Notes: generated from the sequence alone by a model not told the origin. Shown: positions 1-10,542, counted from the stretch's first letter. The stretch: 64,000 nucleotides of DNA from Nostoc sp. ATCC 43529 (GCA_003326205.1 LWTK01000041.1:85994-149993); one strand, 5' to 3'. Numbers and translations: made by a program.

Positions 1-623
1 TGGTCGTTTACCTGAGTAGCAGTGATACCTAGAGATTGTAAGCGGTCTGGATTGAGGTTAACGCGAATTTCTCGGTCAACTCCACCGATACGCTGAATTT
101 GTGCTACACCAGTAACTCCCAATAAGGTGCGGCTAATGGTTTGGTCTACGAGGTTGCTTAATTCTTCTACGGAACGGCGGTCTGATTTCACGGCGTAGGT
201 AACGATCGGGCCGCCGGAAAATTCTAGGCGTTCGACAATTGGGTCGTTAATGTCTTGGGGTAAATCTTGGCGAATTTGAGCGATCGCATTGCGGACATCA
301 TTAGTGGCGCGATCGCTATCTGTACCCAAAACAAAATTGATTGTCGTCTGAGAACTACCATCGCTGACCTTGGAAATCATATTATCGATATTCCCCAAGC
401 CAGCAACAGCATCTTCAATTTTTTTCGTCACTTGGGATTCTAATTCCGTCGGCCCTGCACCCGGTTGGGTGACTTTTACCACAACTGCCGGCACATCAAT
501 ATTTGGGTTCGTATCAATCCCCAAGGACATGAAGGAAAACCAACCCAATATCGTCAAAATTAAAAATAAAACTATCGTCGGAACAGGTTTTTTGATCGAC
601 CAAGCAGAGATATTAAAAGACAT
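1..623 (-). CDS. RND efflux transporter permease (AcrB/HAE1-like), N-terminal part; continues beyond left edge
   Basis: Minus strand reads MSFNISAWSIKKPVPTIVLFLILTILGWFSFMSLGIDTNPNIDVPAVVVKVTQPGAGPTELESQVTKKIEDAVAGL..., typical RND N-terminus; ATG complement at 621-623. Confidence 0.9.
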   Translation of the reverse strand, partial: MSFNISAWSIKKPVPTIVLFLILTILGWFSFMSLGIDTNPNIDVPAVVVKVTQPGAGPTELESQVTKKIEDAVAGLGNIDNMISKVSDGSSQTTINFVLGTDSDRATNDVRNAIAQIRQDLPQDINDPIVERLEFSGGPIVTYAVKSDRRSVEELSNLVDQTISRTLLGVTGVAQIQRIGGVDREIRVNLNPDRLQSLGITATQVND

Positions 624-639
624 TGGGAAATTTAAGATT

Positions 640-725
640 TAGTTATTAGTTATTAGTCATTAGTCATTTGTCATTTGTCATTTGTCATTAGTTTTTCTCC
701 GCGTCCCCGCGTCTCCCCATCTCCC
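640..725. repeat. Heptanucleotide STRR (TTAGTCA/TTTGTCA) plus CCCCGCGTCTCCCC tract
   Basis: Direct reading; similar tracts at 13258-13345, 19305-19405, 21174-21205, 24188-24300, 48066-48170. Confidence 0.9.
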
Positions 726-731
726 CAGCCC

Positions 732-2189
732 CTAATTTACAATTCGCACTTTGTCGCCATCTTTAAGATATGGCGCACCATCAACTATTACACGTTCACC
801 TAACTGCAAGCCACTTTTGATTTCTACTTTGTCACCGTTAGCAGGATCTCCTAACTCTACTTTTTGGCTGCGGACTGTATCCTCAGCCGATAGGGTAAAT
901 ACGATTACACTTGAGTCTGCTTGGGACTGCACTGCTTTTTGTGGTACTACCATACTGATGGTTGAACTGGTAGTAATTGCAGCACGGGCAAACATTCCTG
1001 GTTTGAGGGAAGTTGTTGGTGGCAAGTCAATTTTTACTATAGCCTCACGTCTTTGATCGTTGACGAGTGGTTGTATTTCCCTGATTCGTCCTTGCGATCG
1101 CACGCGGCGATCGATATCAGAAGTAATTTGCACCGATGCACCAACTTTTACCTGCGTGAGTTGAGTTTCGGGCACTTTCGCTTGAAGTTCTAGTTTTTCA
1201 TCCCGAATAATTGAAAATAGCTTTTGTGTACCACCAACCACAGTTCCCACTTGGGTTTGTGGTGGCACCCCAGTAACATCACCAACCCTAGCAAGTTTCT
1301 CGGCGATGACTCCAGAAACCGGCGCACGCACTACAGTTTGTCCCAATTGAGTTTGGAGTTGTTGCAACCTAGCAGCACTGCTTTTGACATCGGCTTTGGC
1401 TTTGTTGATGCTGGCTTGGGCGTTGGCAATGTTCGACTGGGCACTTTTAACGCTGGCTTGGGCACTACGGACATTTTGTTGGCCGAGATTCACAACTTCT
1501 ATGGCAGTTTTCACAGCGTAGGAACGAGTGTCGAGTTCTTGTTTGCTAATGGTTCCAGAGTCGGCAAGTTGTTGATATCGCTGATAATTCTTGCCTGCTT
1601 CCTCTAACTTCGCCTGGGCTTGGGCTAAATCTGCTTGTTTTTGCTGGACTATTGCCTGACTTGATGCCAAATCTGCTTGTCTGGATGCCAGATCTGCTTG
1701 TCGGGATTTGACATCTGCTTGTTTTGATTCCACATCTGCTTTTGCTTGGCTAATTTGGTTTTGGAGTACGGAATCATCCAATATGGCTAACACTTGACCA
1801 TTTTTGACAAAAGCTCCTTCTTTGACATTTTCAGGGATGCTTTTGATTTGTAGTCCGTTTGTCTGGGGTAGCACCGGAATTAAATCGCTGGCTGTTACAG
1901 TACCAGTTGTTTTCAGGGTACGCATAACACGGGCGTTTTCCACTGTGGCGATGGTGACTGTCATTGCTGGGTTAACTTTTTGATCCGCGATCGCCCCTTG
2001 TTGACGTGATGGCAGACGACTGAATATAGCCATACCACCAAAGGCGATCGCTATCCCTAAACCTGTACCCAAGAATAATGGCTTCAACCATGTTCTGGTT
2101 TGTTTTTGCTCCGATTTGTTTGGCAAGGTAGCATCTTCAGAGGTTACAGGTTCTTCCACCTCAACTTCTGAAAGGCTTTCATCGCTCAC
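732..2189 (-). CDS. RND efflux periplasmic adaptor (membrane fusion protein, HlyD-like)
   Basis: 485 aa, N-terminal TM, long coiled coil, VRAPVSGVIAEKLARVGDVTG lipoyl/barrel motif; adjacent to RND permease. Confidence 0.92.
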   Translation of the reverse strand: MSDESLSEVEVEEPVTSEDATLPNKSEQKQTRTWLKPLFLGTGLGIAIAFGGMAIFSRLPSRQQGAIADQKVNPAMTVTIATVENARVMRTLKTTGTVTASDLIPVLPQTNGLQIKSIPENVKEGAFVKNGQVLAILDDSVLQNQISQAKADVESKQADVKSRQADLASRQADLASSQAIVQQKQADLAQAQAKLEEAGKNYQRYQQLADSGTISKQELDTRSYAVKTAIEVVNLGQQNVRSAQASVKSAQSNIANAQASINKAKADVKSSAARLQQLQTQLGQTVVRAPVSGVIAEKLARVGDVTGVPPQTQVGTVVGGTQKLFSIIRDEKLELQAKVPETQLTQVKVGASVQITSDIDRRVRSQGRIREIQPLVNDQRREAIVKIDLPPTTSLKPGMFARAAITTSSTISMVVPQKAVQSQADSSVIVFTLSAEDTVRSQKVELGDPANGDKVEIKSGLQLGERVIVDGAPYLKDGDKVRIVN

Positions 2190-2810
2190 AGTGCCACCTC
2201 CAATTCCTGTGTATGTTTACCAGTGTTAGTACTTTCTTAAGAAAACTTGAAATTTATTTACTTTATATCAAAAACGGCGCATTTTTCAGTCAATGTGTTT
2301 TGGGTATATCGGTATATAACATAACCAGAGCATAATTCTTCATCAGAATAGTTACTACTAAAATACATAAAAAATTAATGTAAATTAAATTACAAACTAA
2401 TGTAATTTCATCTATTAACTGTAATATTCTGGCAAGACAAATTTCCAAAGTTGAAAATTCTCCCTTGTCAGGCTATCTCCACATCTTTGTGTCAGTCTTA
2501 ACCTATTGCTTTTCACTTGGTCGAGTATTACGTCACAGAGGATATGTATTTAGATCACTGTCGATCGCAAGTGAAAAATGAAAAATTAATAGATAAAGCT
2601 AATCTAGATTTATCTAATTAAAATTCAAAACGTTAATGTACTTTGCTATACTAGCTGGTTATTTTACTACGCAATCCATAATCCCTCTGAAACGTTTGTA
2701 TTGCTAAAAATCCAAAGCTTATCCTGGAATGTATTACAGGTCAAGGTAGCGTCTACATCTACACCTGAGTTAAAAAAGAGCAAACTGCATTGTCCGAAAT
2801 TACACCAAGG

Positions 2811-2960
2811 GTATTGGGCATGGGGCATGGGGCAAAGGGCAAGGGGCAAAGGGCAAGGGGCAAAGAGCAAAGGGGAAAAGAAAGATCCCTCCTTTTCCCT
2901 TTAACCTTTCCCCTTTTCCCAAGGCGTTGCCATCTCCCTATTCCCCACTCCCCAGTCCCT
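2811..2960 (+). repeat. Dispersed low-complexity intergenic repeat (GGGGCAAAGGGCAA... / ...CCCTCCTTTTCCC)
   Basis: Homologous to 39031-39143 (inverted). Confidence 0.85.
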
Positions 2961-2992
2961 GAATAAAAAATTACATACCAAAGCAAACAGAT

Positions 2993-3874
2993 ATGTTCAA
3001 TGCCACTGAAATTTTAATTGATGCCTTTGTAAATCAAATTCGAGAAGGCTACCGTCGCACCTATGGCTGCTTTAAAAATGACTATCAGGACATCATCGCC
3101 TGGGCTGGTAGCATGGCTTTGGAAAATATTGCCAATAGTGACGCCCTTTACCATAACGTTGAACACACCGTCTTAGTTACCCTGGTGGGGCAAGAAATTT
3201 TGCGTGGCAAACACATCAGAGAAGGTGGTGTTTCCAGTGAAGATTGGCTGCATTTCATCATCTCCCTAGTCAGCCATGATATTGGCTACGTTAAAGGGGT
3301 TTGCCGACAAGACCGAGAAACAGCAGGCTTATATGCCACAGGTAAAAATGGCAGAATGATTTCTTTGGCTCCTGGGGCTTCTGATGCCAGCCTCACGCCA
3401 TATCATGTCGATAGAGCAAAGCTGTTTATTGATGAGCGTTTTGGGGGTCACAAGTTAATAGATGCGGATGCGATTAAAAGCAATATTGAATTAACTCGAT
3501 TTCCAGTGCCTGCGGCAGAGGATCAGCAAGATACAAAGTGCTTTGCAGGATTAGTACGTGCTGCTGATTTGATTGGGCAATTAAGCGACCCACGTTACTT
3601 AAAGAAAATTAATTCTTTATTCTACGAGTTTGAAGAAACTGGCATGAATAAAGTCTTGGGCTATAAAACTCCTGCCGATTTACGTAAGAACTACGCGAAA
3701 TTTTACTGGAATGGGGTATATCCCTATATCCAGGAAGGACTGCATTATCTGTCACTGACACAACAAGGAAAACAAATTCTGGCTAATCTCTACTCCAATG
3801 TGTTTGTTGTAGAACACGAAAGACAACAAGAAGAACAACAGCGGTATTTAGAGGAGTTAAGAGTTAAGAGTTAG
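2993..3874 (+). CDS. HD domain metal-dependent phosphohydrolase-like protein
   Basis: 293 aa; YHNVEHT and SHDIGYVKGV HD-type motifs. Confidence 0.75.
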   Translation: MFNATEILIDAFVNQIREGYRRTYGCFKNDYQDIIAWAGSMALENIANSDALYHNVEHTVLVTLVGQEILRGKHIREGGVSSEDWLHFIISLVSHDIGYVKGVCRQDRETAGLYATGKNGRMISLAPGASDASLTPYHVDRAKLFIDERFGGHKLIDADAIKSNIELTRFPVPAAEDQQDTKCFAGLVRAADLIGQLSDPRYLKKINSLFYEFEETGMNKVLGYKTPADLRKNYAKFYWNGVYPYIQEGLHYLSLTQQGKQILANLYSNVFVVEHERQQEEQQRYLEELRVKS

Positions 3875-3876
3875 AA

Positions 3877-3904
3877 GTACAGACGCGATTAATCGCGTCT
3901 GTAC
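3877..3904. repeat. 28-bp perfect palindrome GTACAGACGCGATTAATCGCGTCTGTAC (dispersed hairpin family)
   Basis: Perfect self-complementarity; related AGACGCGAT...ATCGCGTCT pieces at about 32754-32776, 25633-25691 and 51413-51468. Confidence 0.9.
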
Positions 3905-4077
3905 AAGAGTTACGCGATTAATGAGCCAGCGCGTTGCGGGGGTTCCCCCCGTTGTAGCGACTGGCGTCGCGTCTGTACAAGAGTTAAGAATTATTAACCA
4001 TGAATTATGATAAACATGAAAGTTTGATAAATCAGAACTCAGAACTTTTAACTCCTAACTCATAACTTCTAACTACT

Positions 4078-5193
4078 ATGGATTGGTGGCGACGACTGAA
4101 GAAAAATCCTTTGGCACGATTTGGGGCAATTTTGCTGTTAATTTTCTACATAGCGGTAATTGCAGCCGATTTCATTGCCCCTTATGACCCCTATGCCTCA
4201 CAGCCTAATGGTTCATTGCTGCCACCAACTAAGGTACATTGGTTTTCTCAATCAGGGCAGTTTATCGGGCCTCATGTTTATCCGACGACTCAGGGAGAGA
4301 CGAATTTAGAAACAGGCGATCGCGAACTGATTGTAGACTTTAAAAAGCCCTCACCCTTGCGTCTATTTGTCTCTGGTGCAGAATACCGATTGTTGCAGCT
4401 AAGTTTGCCACTACCCCCAAAATGGGATGAGGTGACGATTTTTCCCGGTATTCCCTTGAATTGGCATTTATTTGGCACAACAAATGGCGTAAAATTTAAC
4501 GTTTTAGGTACTGATGACCAAGGCCGCGACCAACTCAGTCGCTTGTTGTATGGCGGCCGCATCAGTATGTTTATCGGCATTTTTGGCGTTGCTATTTCCT
4601 TTCCTCTCGGTTTGCTGATAGGTGGAATTTCCGGCTACTTCGGAGGTTGGACGGATAGCATCATCATGCGCTTGGCAGAAGTGCTAATGACTTTCCCTAG
4701 TATTTATCTTTTGGTCACCTTGGGGGCAGTTTTGCCACCTGGGTTAAGCAGTACCCAGCGGTTTTTGTTAATTGTGGTAATTACTTCGGTTATTGGCTGG
4801 GCTGGTTTAGCACGGGTAATTCGCGGACAGGTACTATCAATTAAAGAGCGAGAATTTGTGCAAGCCTCACGGGCAATGGGCGGTAACCCACTTTATATTA
4901 TTGTCCGCCATGTTTTACCGCAAACGGCTACCTATGTAATTATCTCTGCTACTCTGGCAGTTCCCAGCTTTATTGGTGCAGAAGCGATATTGAGTCTGAT
5001 TGGTTTGGGTATTCAACAACCAGACCCCTCATGGGGCAATATGCTTTCTCTGGCTAGTAATGCTTCAATTATGGTTTTGCAACCTTGGTTAATTTGGCCG
5101 CCAGCTGTGTTGATTATTCTCACAGTGCTAGCATTCAACTTACTCGGTGACGGCTTGCGAGATGCACTCGACCCGCGCAGTTTACGGAGATAG
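4078..5193 (+). CDS. Peptide/nickel-type ABC transporter permease (DppC/OppC-like)
   Basis: FNVLGTDDQGRDQLSRLLYGGRISMFIG and EFVQASRAMGGNPLYIIVRHVLPQ (EAA loop). Confidence 0.92.
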   Translation: MDWWRRLKKNPLARFGAILLLIFYIAVIAADFIAPYDPYASQPNGSLLPPTKVHWFSQSGQFIGPHVYPTTQGETNLETGDRELIVDFKKPSPLRLFVSGAEYRLLQLSLPLPPKWDEVTIFPGIPLNWHLFGTTNGVKFNVLGTDDQGRDQLSRLLYGGRISMFIGIFGVAISFPLGLLIGGISGYFGGWTDSIIMRLAEVLMTFPSIYLLVTLGAVLPPGLSSTQRFLLIVVITSVIGWAGLARVIRGQVLSIKEREFVQASRAMGGNPLYIIVRHVLPQTATYVIISATLAVPSFIGAEAILSLIGLGIQQPDPSWGNMLSLASNASIMVLQPWLIWPPAVLIILTVLAFNLLGDGLRDALDPRSLRR

Positions 5194-5199
5194 GTTGTT

Positions 5200-5455
5200 A
5201 GGATAGTTTTTGCTGACGTTGAAATAATAAATGGTGTCACCTGAATAGCAAATGTAGTCGCTGAAATAATAAATGTAGTCGTTGAAATAGTTTTTGCGAT
5301 GCCAAAATAGTTTTTGCGAACGCTGAAATAGTTTTTGCGATGCCAAAATAGTTTTTGCGATACCAAAATAGTTTTTGCGAACGCCAAAATAGTTTTTGCG
5401 ATACCAAAATAGTTTTTGCGAACGCTGAAATAAAAAATGCTGTCGCCGAAACCAT
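5200..5455. repeat. Tandem array, about 12 units of a 20-21 bp repeat (consensus near AAATAGTTTTTGCGATGCCA)
   Basis: TAG/TAA landmark recurs at 5204, 5225, 5246, 5267, 5288, 5308, 5329, 5349, 5369, 5390, 5410, 5431 (spacing 20-21 bp). Confidence 0.9.
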
Positions 5456-5487
5456 TTCTAAAAATCTTTGTAACAAATGAATCGTCT

Positions 5488-5842
5488 GTAGGGGCACACA
5501 GCTGTACATTGGTGTCAACTTAAGGTAAAGCCCGCTTTGTGACAAGGTTTTGCCCTCACCCCCAGCCCCTCTCCCTTTGGGAGAGGGGAGCTAGAGATTA
5601 ATTCCCCTTCTCCTGTGGGAGAAGGGGTTAGGGGATGAGGGCGTGAGGGATTTGCAAAACGCCTGTCCGATATAGCTCAATACAGTTCAGTTAAGCATTT
5701 CTTTCTTCTCTTTGCGTCCTTTGCGTCCTTTGCGGTTCGTAAAAAAAATTGCATTTGACCAAGAGTTTTAGCCTTAACTGAACCGTATTGCGATATAGCT
5801 TTGGGCTTAAGTTGACACCGATGACAGCTGTTTTGCCCCTAC
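5488..5842. mobile_element. Inverted-repeat-bounded non-coding element (about 355 bp) with GC-rich internal hairpins and a nested MITE
   Basis: 37-bp ends: 5488-5524 GTAGGGGCACACAGCTGTACATTGGTGTCAACTTAAG and the near-perfect reverse complement at 5806-5842. Confidence 0.75.
5678..5790. mobile_element. 113-bp MITE-like element (TIR CAATAC[A/G]GTTCAGTTAAG) with 10-bp TSD CGATATAGCT
   Basis: 18-bp TIRs at 5678-5695 and 5773-5790; perfect direct duplication CGATATAGCT at 5668-5677 and 5791-5800. Confidence 0.9.
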
Positions 5843-5946
5843 CGTAAAACCCAGCGGCGAAACAGTATTTAGCTCACGCAGAGAGTAAGAGTTGAGAAGA
5901 GTTGATTTTTGAATTTCATATTCAAATTCAGCAAGCCCAAATTTAT

Positions 5947-6915
5947 TTATGGCGTTCTTACTTTTGACTTTTGACTTCCCCCAAGGGGCTGACGCTTTAG
6001 CACTCCTACTGTACCTAAAGCCCCCAGCGCCAAGATTCCTAAAGCTGGGGAAGATTCTGGAACTGCTACTAATGCGGCTCCTGCTAAAATGCTGTGAGTG
6101 TATGCTGTGGGATGCAGCTGATCCCAGAATAAATATTGATTGGGGTTAGGACAGGTAGTGAAGCTCGTTGGGCTGGTTATTGTCAAGCAAGCATCAGTAA
6201 CATTTGTAAGACCGAATTCTTCGGGAGATGCAAGCCCTCTACTAAATAAGGAATTAACATCAAAAAGGGTGACATAAAGATCTTCTTGCTTATTCAAAGT
6301 ATTGACACCGACAGCCAAGCCGGAGTTATGGGCGTTAGTTAAAGCAGTTAGTCCAGCAGAAACCGTTGGATTGTCATTGATGCTAGGAAGCGCACCTAAA
6401 TTAGGTAAATTTACTACAAGAAAATTTTCAGCACCAAGACTAGCAAGTGATTTTACCGCATTTATTAAATTATTGACTGGTTCAAGAGGGTTTGTTACGC
6501 CATTACGGTAATCATTTGCACCAGCCCAGATTACGTATAGCGCCTTGTCGTCAGCTTGAGGATTAGCTGTACTAAAGTTTGTTATCTGCTGAGCTAATCC
6601 TGGTAAATTTGCATTAACGGTGTTCAAAGTACCTGTGGTAGCACCACCAAAGGCAAAGTTAGTTAGTGTTATTCCCAAACTAGAAGATAAACCTTCTACC
6701 CAAACTGGGCCATTGGTAAAGCGTCCCTGAAAATAGGGTGGACTGGGAGGAAATTCATCTCCTGTAGCCGCTTTAATGAAATTGTAAGTATTGTCAGTAT
6801 CAACCAGGCTGTCACCAAAGGCGTAAATTTGACTAAAACTGGCGGCGGATGCTTTGAGTGAAAATATAAAAGAAGAAGATAATATAAATCCTGCGGCTAA
6901 AACTTGTTTTTTCAT
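5947..6915 (-). CDS. SGNH/GDSL-family hydrolase with PEP-CTERM sorting signal
   Basis: FGDSLVDTDN block I, WAGANDY block III, DQLHPT block V; signal peptide; C-terminal VPESSPALGILALGALGTVGVLKRQ. Confidence 0.9.
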   Translation of the reverse strand: MKKQVLAAGFILSSSFIFSLKASAASFSQIYAFGDSLVDTDNTYNFIKAATGDEFPPSPPYFQGRFTNGPVWVEGLSSSLGITLTNFAFGGATTGTLNTVNANLPGLAQQITNFSTANPQADDKALYVIWAGANDYRNGVTNPLEPVNNLINAVKSLASLGAENFLVVNLPNLGALPSINDNPTVSAGLTALTNAHNSGLAVGVNTLNKQEDLYVTLFDVNSLFSRGLASPEEFGLTNVTDACLTITSPTSFTTCPNPNQYLFWDQLHPTAYTHSILAGAALVAVPESSPALGILALGALGTVGVLKRQPLGGSQKSKVRTP

Positions 6916-7174
6916 GCTGATTACTTTTTTAGTAAATAGTTTAGAAATCTTGCAAAGTTATTTTTTGGCATGTATAACTGTCGGTTAGCTCATTTTGAGG
7001 AATAAAAGAAAATCTAAGTAGGTTGGCACGAAATCAAGGAAGTTATGTAAACATAAATACGCACAAAATATCTACCGAAATGACCAAAAATATGGATGCT
7101 CATTTCAGTGAATTGATGATTAATTAGTATTTACCTTCCGCCTAAAGTTTCGATTTAATTACGAATTCAGTCAT

Positions 7175-9181
7175 TTATTTTGGACAACTTTCTTTGGCTT
7201 GTTGTGGGGGTTGGTAATTAGGTTTGAGCTTCAAAGCTTCATCGAAGGCAGCGATCGCTTTTTCGTTTTGCTGGAATTTACACAGGCTCAGCCCTAAATA
7301 ATACCAGACTTCAGCTTTCTGAGCATCACTTAATTTGTGACGATCTAGAAGATAATAAAATTGCGCGATCGCTCGATCGTCTTGCTTTAGCGCTTGTAGC
7401 GCCATCCCTTTACCCCGTAAAGCCACAAAGTATTGAGGATTGTATTTCAATGCCTGTTCATAGGCTTTTAGAGAACCTTCGTATTCTTGTTTTCGGAATA
7501 ATACCTTACCTTGATAGCTAAAAGCAATGGCTAATTCTTTAGCATTTGTATTTTTATGTTCAACTTCCGAAATTTCTTTTAAAAGTTCAATTGCTTGATT
7601 AATACTAGTAAGTGCTACATCAGGTTTGTTGATTGCTAGTAGCGCTTCAGTTTTATTAATCCAGAATACAGGATCTTTGGAATTGAGTTTAATGGCTTTA
7701 TCAAAAGCGGAGATTGCCCGATCGTATTGTTTGAGGTTAAATAGTGCTTCTCCTTTGCAATTCCAAGCATAAACAGCTTCTGGATTAATGATAGTTGCTG
7801 TGGTGCATGATTCTAGCATCTGGTTGTAGTCTTTGAGTCCAGCTAGTGCATAGCCTCGGTTAGTCCAAGATTGGTAGTAGTTGCTATCAAATTTTAAAAG
7901 GTTGTTGTATTTGGCGATCGCTTGTTGATATTCTCCTTGCTGTAACAAACCATTACCTTGTTTGAAAATGGTTTCTACTTTTATCCATCTAAATACACTC
8001 AACCCAAAAATAATCAAGCCAGAACCACAGACCATTAAACCAGCTATTCCTAGCAATGCCAAAAATCGTTTATTTAAAGTAGATTTAGGTGCAGTAATAG
8101 GATTGCTGATATTCCAATTATTATCTGGTGAAATAGTTGTTTTTGCCGATGAAACAGCAAGTATTTTCTCTAACTCCAGGTTTACCCAATTGCAATTAAA
8201 AACTCCTTGGTAAATGCGGTTTGCAACTTTTAGCTTACCTTCTTGTTGAACTATCAATCCTATATGCAACAGTTCTGCCTGTTCTGGACTATTGTTGATT
8301 GGTAATTCGCCCTCTTGCCAAATTTCTCGGTACAGTTTCAACAAAGATAAGGGATCGCATTGCTGATTGTAGATTATACTTTCACGTATGCTTTGCAAAT
8401 ACTCAGCAGTGATTTGAGTTTTCCAATTGTTAATGAAGTTCTTATGTACTACTTGTTGGACTATTACTGCTTCTGCTCCTGCGGCAATATTATCCGGCCA
8501 TTCCACAAGTAATTGACAAATTTGTTCAGTCAAATTCGGTTGTCCATTTGTCCAGATTTGGACTTCTGCCAGCAAAGCTTCCAGACAACTAGCTTTTTCT
8601 TCTAATTTTTTGAATAATTCTAGAGTACTAGGGCTAAACAGTGTTAATGTTGCTGATTCCTGCTCTGCCGAATTGAAAGCAAAAGCTGAATGTTCAATGG
8701 GGTTAGAGATTTTCAAATTGTTCTGGTGTGGCACTACGATTTTCAAATGCAATTGTTTTGTTTGGGTTGAGTTTTGATTATTTGAAACTTCTTTTTGCTG
8801 GAATTGAGATTCTAAAGCCAAATGCTCTAGAAAAAAATTAACTGTAGTCGGTTTTAACCAACCTTTAAGTACTGCTAATTCCCCAAAGCGAAGTTTTTTG
8901 TATGGTTGTTCGGCAAGGATAGTTCTAATTTGCTGTTCATTTAATAGTCCAGCTTCTTTTAAATATTTGCCCAAAGGCTGTTTTGGTTTTTGTACCAGTA
9001 ATACTGGCCACTTGTCAGAGAAAAAATCAGCCGTTTCTTGTTTAAGCCATCCATGCCGGACTAGAATTTCACCAAGCTTCAACGCAGTAACTTTGGTCTG
9101 CTCTTGAAGAGCAATTTCTATCTGCTCAGATGAAATTAGATCGGCCTGTTGTAAAACTTTACCAAGTGGCTTCATAATCAA
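7175..9181 (-). CDS. TPR-repeat membrane protein with duplicated MshEN/GspE-N-like N-terminal modules
   Basis: Two copies of GKxLxxAxLxxxxQIxxxLxEQ...GExxVxxGWLKxxTxxFF; one TM; C-terminal TPRs. Confidence 0.75.
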   Translation of the reverse strand: MIMKPLGKVLQQADLISSEQIEIALQEQTKVTALKLGEILVRHGWLKQETADFFSDKWPVLLVQKPKQPLGKYLKEAGLLNEQQIRTILAEQPYKKLRFGELAVLKGWLKPTTVNFFLEHLALESQFQQKEVSNNQNSTQTKQLHLKIVVPHQNNLKISNPIEHSAFAFNSAEQESATLTLFSPSTLELFKKLEEKASCLEALLAEVQIWTNGQPNLTEQICQLLVEWPDNIAAGAEAVIVQQVVHKNFINNWKTQITAEYLQSIRESIIYNQQCDPLSLLKLYREIWQEGELPINNSPEQAELLHIGLIVQQEGKLKVANRIYQGVFNCNWVNLELEKILAVSSAKTTISPDNNWNISNPITAPKSTLNKRFLALLGIAGLMVCGSGLIIFGLSVFRWIKVETIFKQGNGLLQQGEYQQAIAKYNNLLKFDSNYYQSWTNRGYALAGLKDYNQMLESCTTATIINPEAVYAWNCKGEALFNLKQYDRAISAFDKAIKLNSKDPVFWINKTEALLAINKPDVALTSINQAIELLKEISEVEHKNTNAKELAIAFSYQGKVLFRKQEYEGSLKAYEQALKYNPQYFVALRGKGMALQALKQDDRAIAQFYYLLDRHKLSDAQKAEVWYYLGLSLCKFQQNEKAIAAFDEALKLKPNYQPPQQAKESCPK

Positions 9182-9840
9182 AAAAAATATATTTAGTTAT
9201 GAAGGTAGCAAAACAAATTATTTTTTTGAGTTATCAAAGGTCAATTTTCTTATTCATGTAATAATTTTGACTAATGCCATAAATATTTCTAAGTAAATAG
9301 GTGCAAATAAACAAAGCTAACTGGTGAAGACTGAAGTTTGTCTTTTATAACAAATTTAAGCCACTCCTCGACTAGCATCTGACGGTTCTTTCAGCGGCGT
9401 CTGATCCTTGCAAATTTCTCTTGCGTTGAGCGTTCGCGAGAGACTTCGCACTTTGTTATTAGTCAGCGTTTCAAGTTTAGTTATGTTTATTTTCACCAAC
9501 TTACTTAGATGATTAGTTGTGTTAGTATTTTATAGTAGGACTTACAACTATATAGATATATACTTAATTTACTTAATTTTTATTAAAAAAATTAACAGTA
9601 ATTTTACTTTCTAAGTCAAGTCTGGCAACAGTTATAGTTTTAATTGATAGTTTTAATAGAAATTAAATATGATTAATTGGAGTTTTGCATCATTTACTTA
9701 CTAAACACAGCTTACCTCCCAAATTTAATAGACTCGCCACCGCAGTGCATATCAACTCCAAAAACGTTAATAAGATTTAATTAGAGAAATTTCTTAACTC
9801 GCTAACTTTTGGCGATCGCTATAGCGGTTCCCAATCACAT

Positions 9841-9893
9841 GAGGTACATAAATTTGTAGGGGCGCCAAGCTTAGCGCCCCTACCTTGTACCTC
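9841..9893. repeat. Dispersed inverted repeat hairpin (GTAGGGGCGC / GCGCCCCTAC)
   Basis: Perfect 10-bp stem 9856-9865 / 9874-9883, flanked by GAGGTAC / GTACCTC. Confidence 0.8.
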
Positions 9894-9963
9894 ACGCTTA
9901 TCGACAAATGCCATATCATCTAGCCAACACCTATACAGCCCGATTGTTACCATTTTATAAAAC

Positions 9964-10542
9964 TTAAAATGGCCACCAAAAAGGTTTGGTGTTAGTGTAA
10001 GTACGGCTAAGAGTCCGGGCATCGGAAGGCTTTGCTTGCTTAAAATCGCTACCCAGCATTTCGTATAAAGCTTGAGAGGGGTTATCAACTGGTTTGAGAA
10101 AAAATAAAACTTTAGCGCTGTAATGATTGCAACCGATACCTCTGCGTTCCACTGCACACACAACAGATTGCTCGTTCAGGCGATCGGCGGTTAAATATTC
10201 AGAACGACCTGTATCATAAATACTTTGTAAATTTTTAGCTGTGTTTTGGCAATTTTGCACGCCATTCACAGCAGAAAAATATTTCGGAAGGAAATTTAAC
10301 ATGATGTAATCTTTAGCACTTCCTTCTTTTTCCAAACTCAAAATTACTTTTGGTGTACTGGCGTTAGTCTTGCAAGTTACTTGTACGCTATTGGCTCTAC
10401 TGGGCACAGAGACTGCTAATATAGCACCCAGAGCTAATATTGGGGCTGTCGCCATAGTTGTCCAAGACTGCCAGTTGTTCATATTACTTAAACACCTTTC
10501 TTGACCACAATTTAGGCTCGAATATAGACTCAATAATATCAT
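9964..10542 (-). CDS. COP23-domain protein, likely exported
   Basis: Signal peptide, VQVTCKTN...PKVILSL, paired cysteines; translation likely from MNNWQSW near 10482. Confidence 0.7.
   Translation of the reverse strand: MILLSLYSSLNCGQERCLSNMNNWQSWTTMATAPILALGAILAVSVPSRANSVQVTCKTNASTPKVILSLEKEGSAKDYIMLNFLPKYFSAVNGVQNCQNTAKNLQSIYDTGRSEYLTADRLNEQSVVCAVERRGIGCNHYSAKVLFFLKPVDNPSQALYEMLGSDFKQAKPSDARTLSRTYTNTKPFWWPF

Noticed and set aside
2667-2986. Short ORFs rich in LPLALCPLPFAPCPMP
   Set aside because: Translation of the dispersed GGGGCAAAGGGC repeat; no evidence of being genes.
5013-5545. Minus-strand ORFs (ISAFAKTILVSQKLFW... repeats)
   Set aside because: Open frame is a by-product of the 20-21 bp tandem array; one also overlaps the ABC permease gene.
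9180-9960. Possible small RNA or missed gene in the AT-rich gap
   Set aside because: No sizeable ORF, tRNA-like fold or terminator that I could support by eye.
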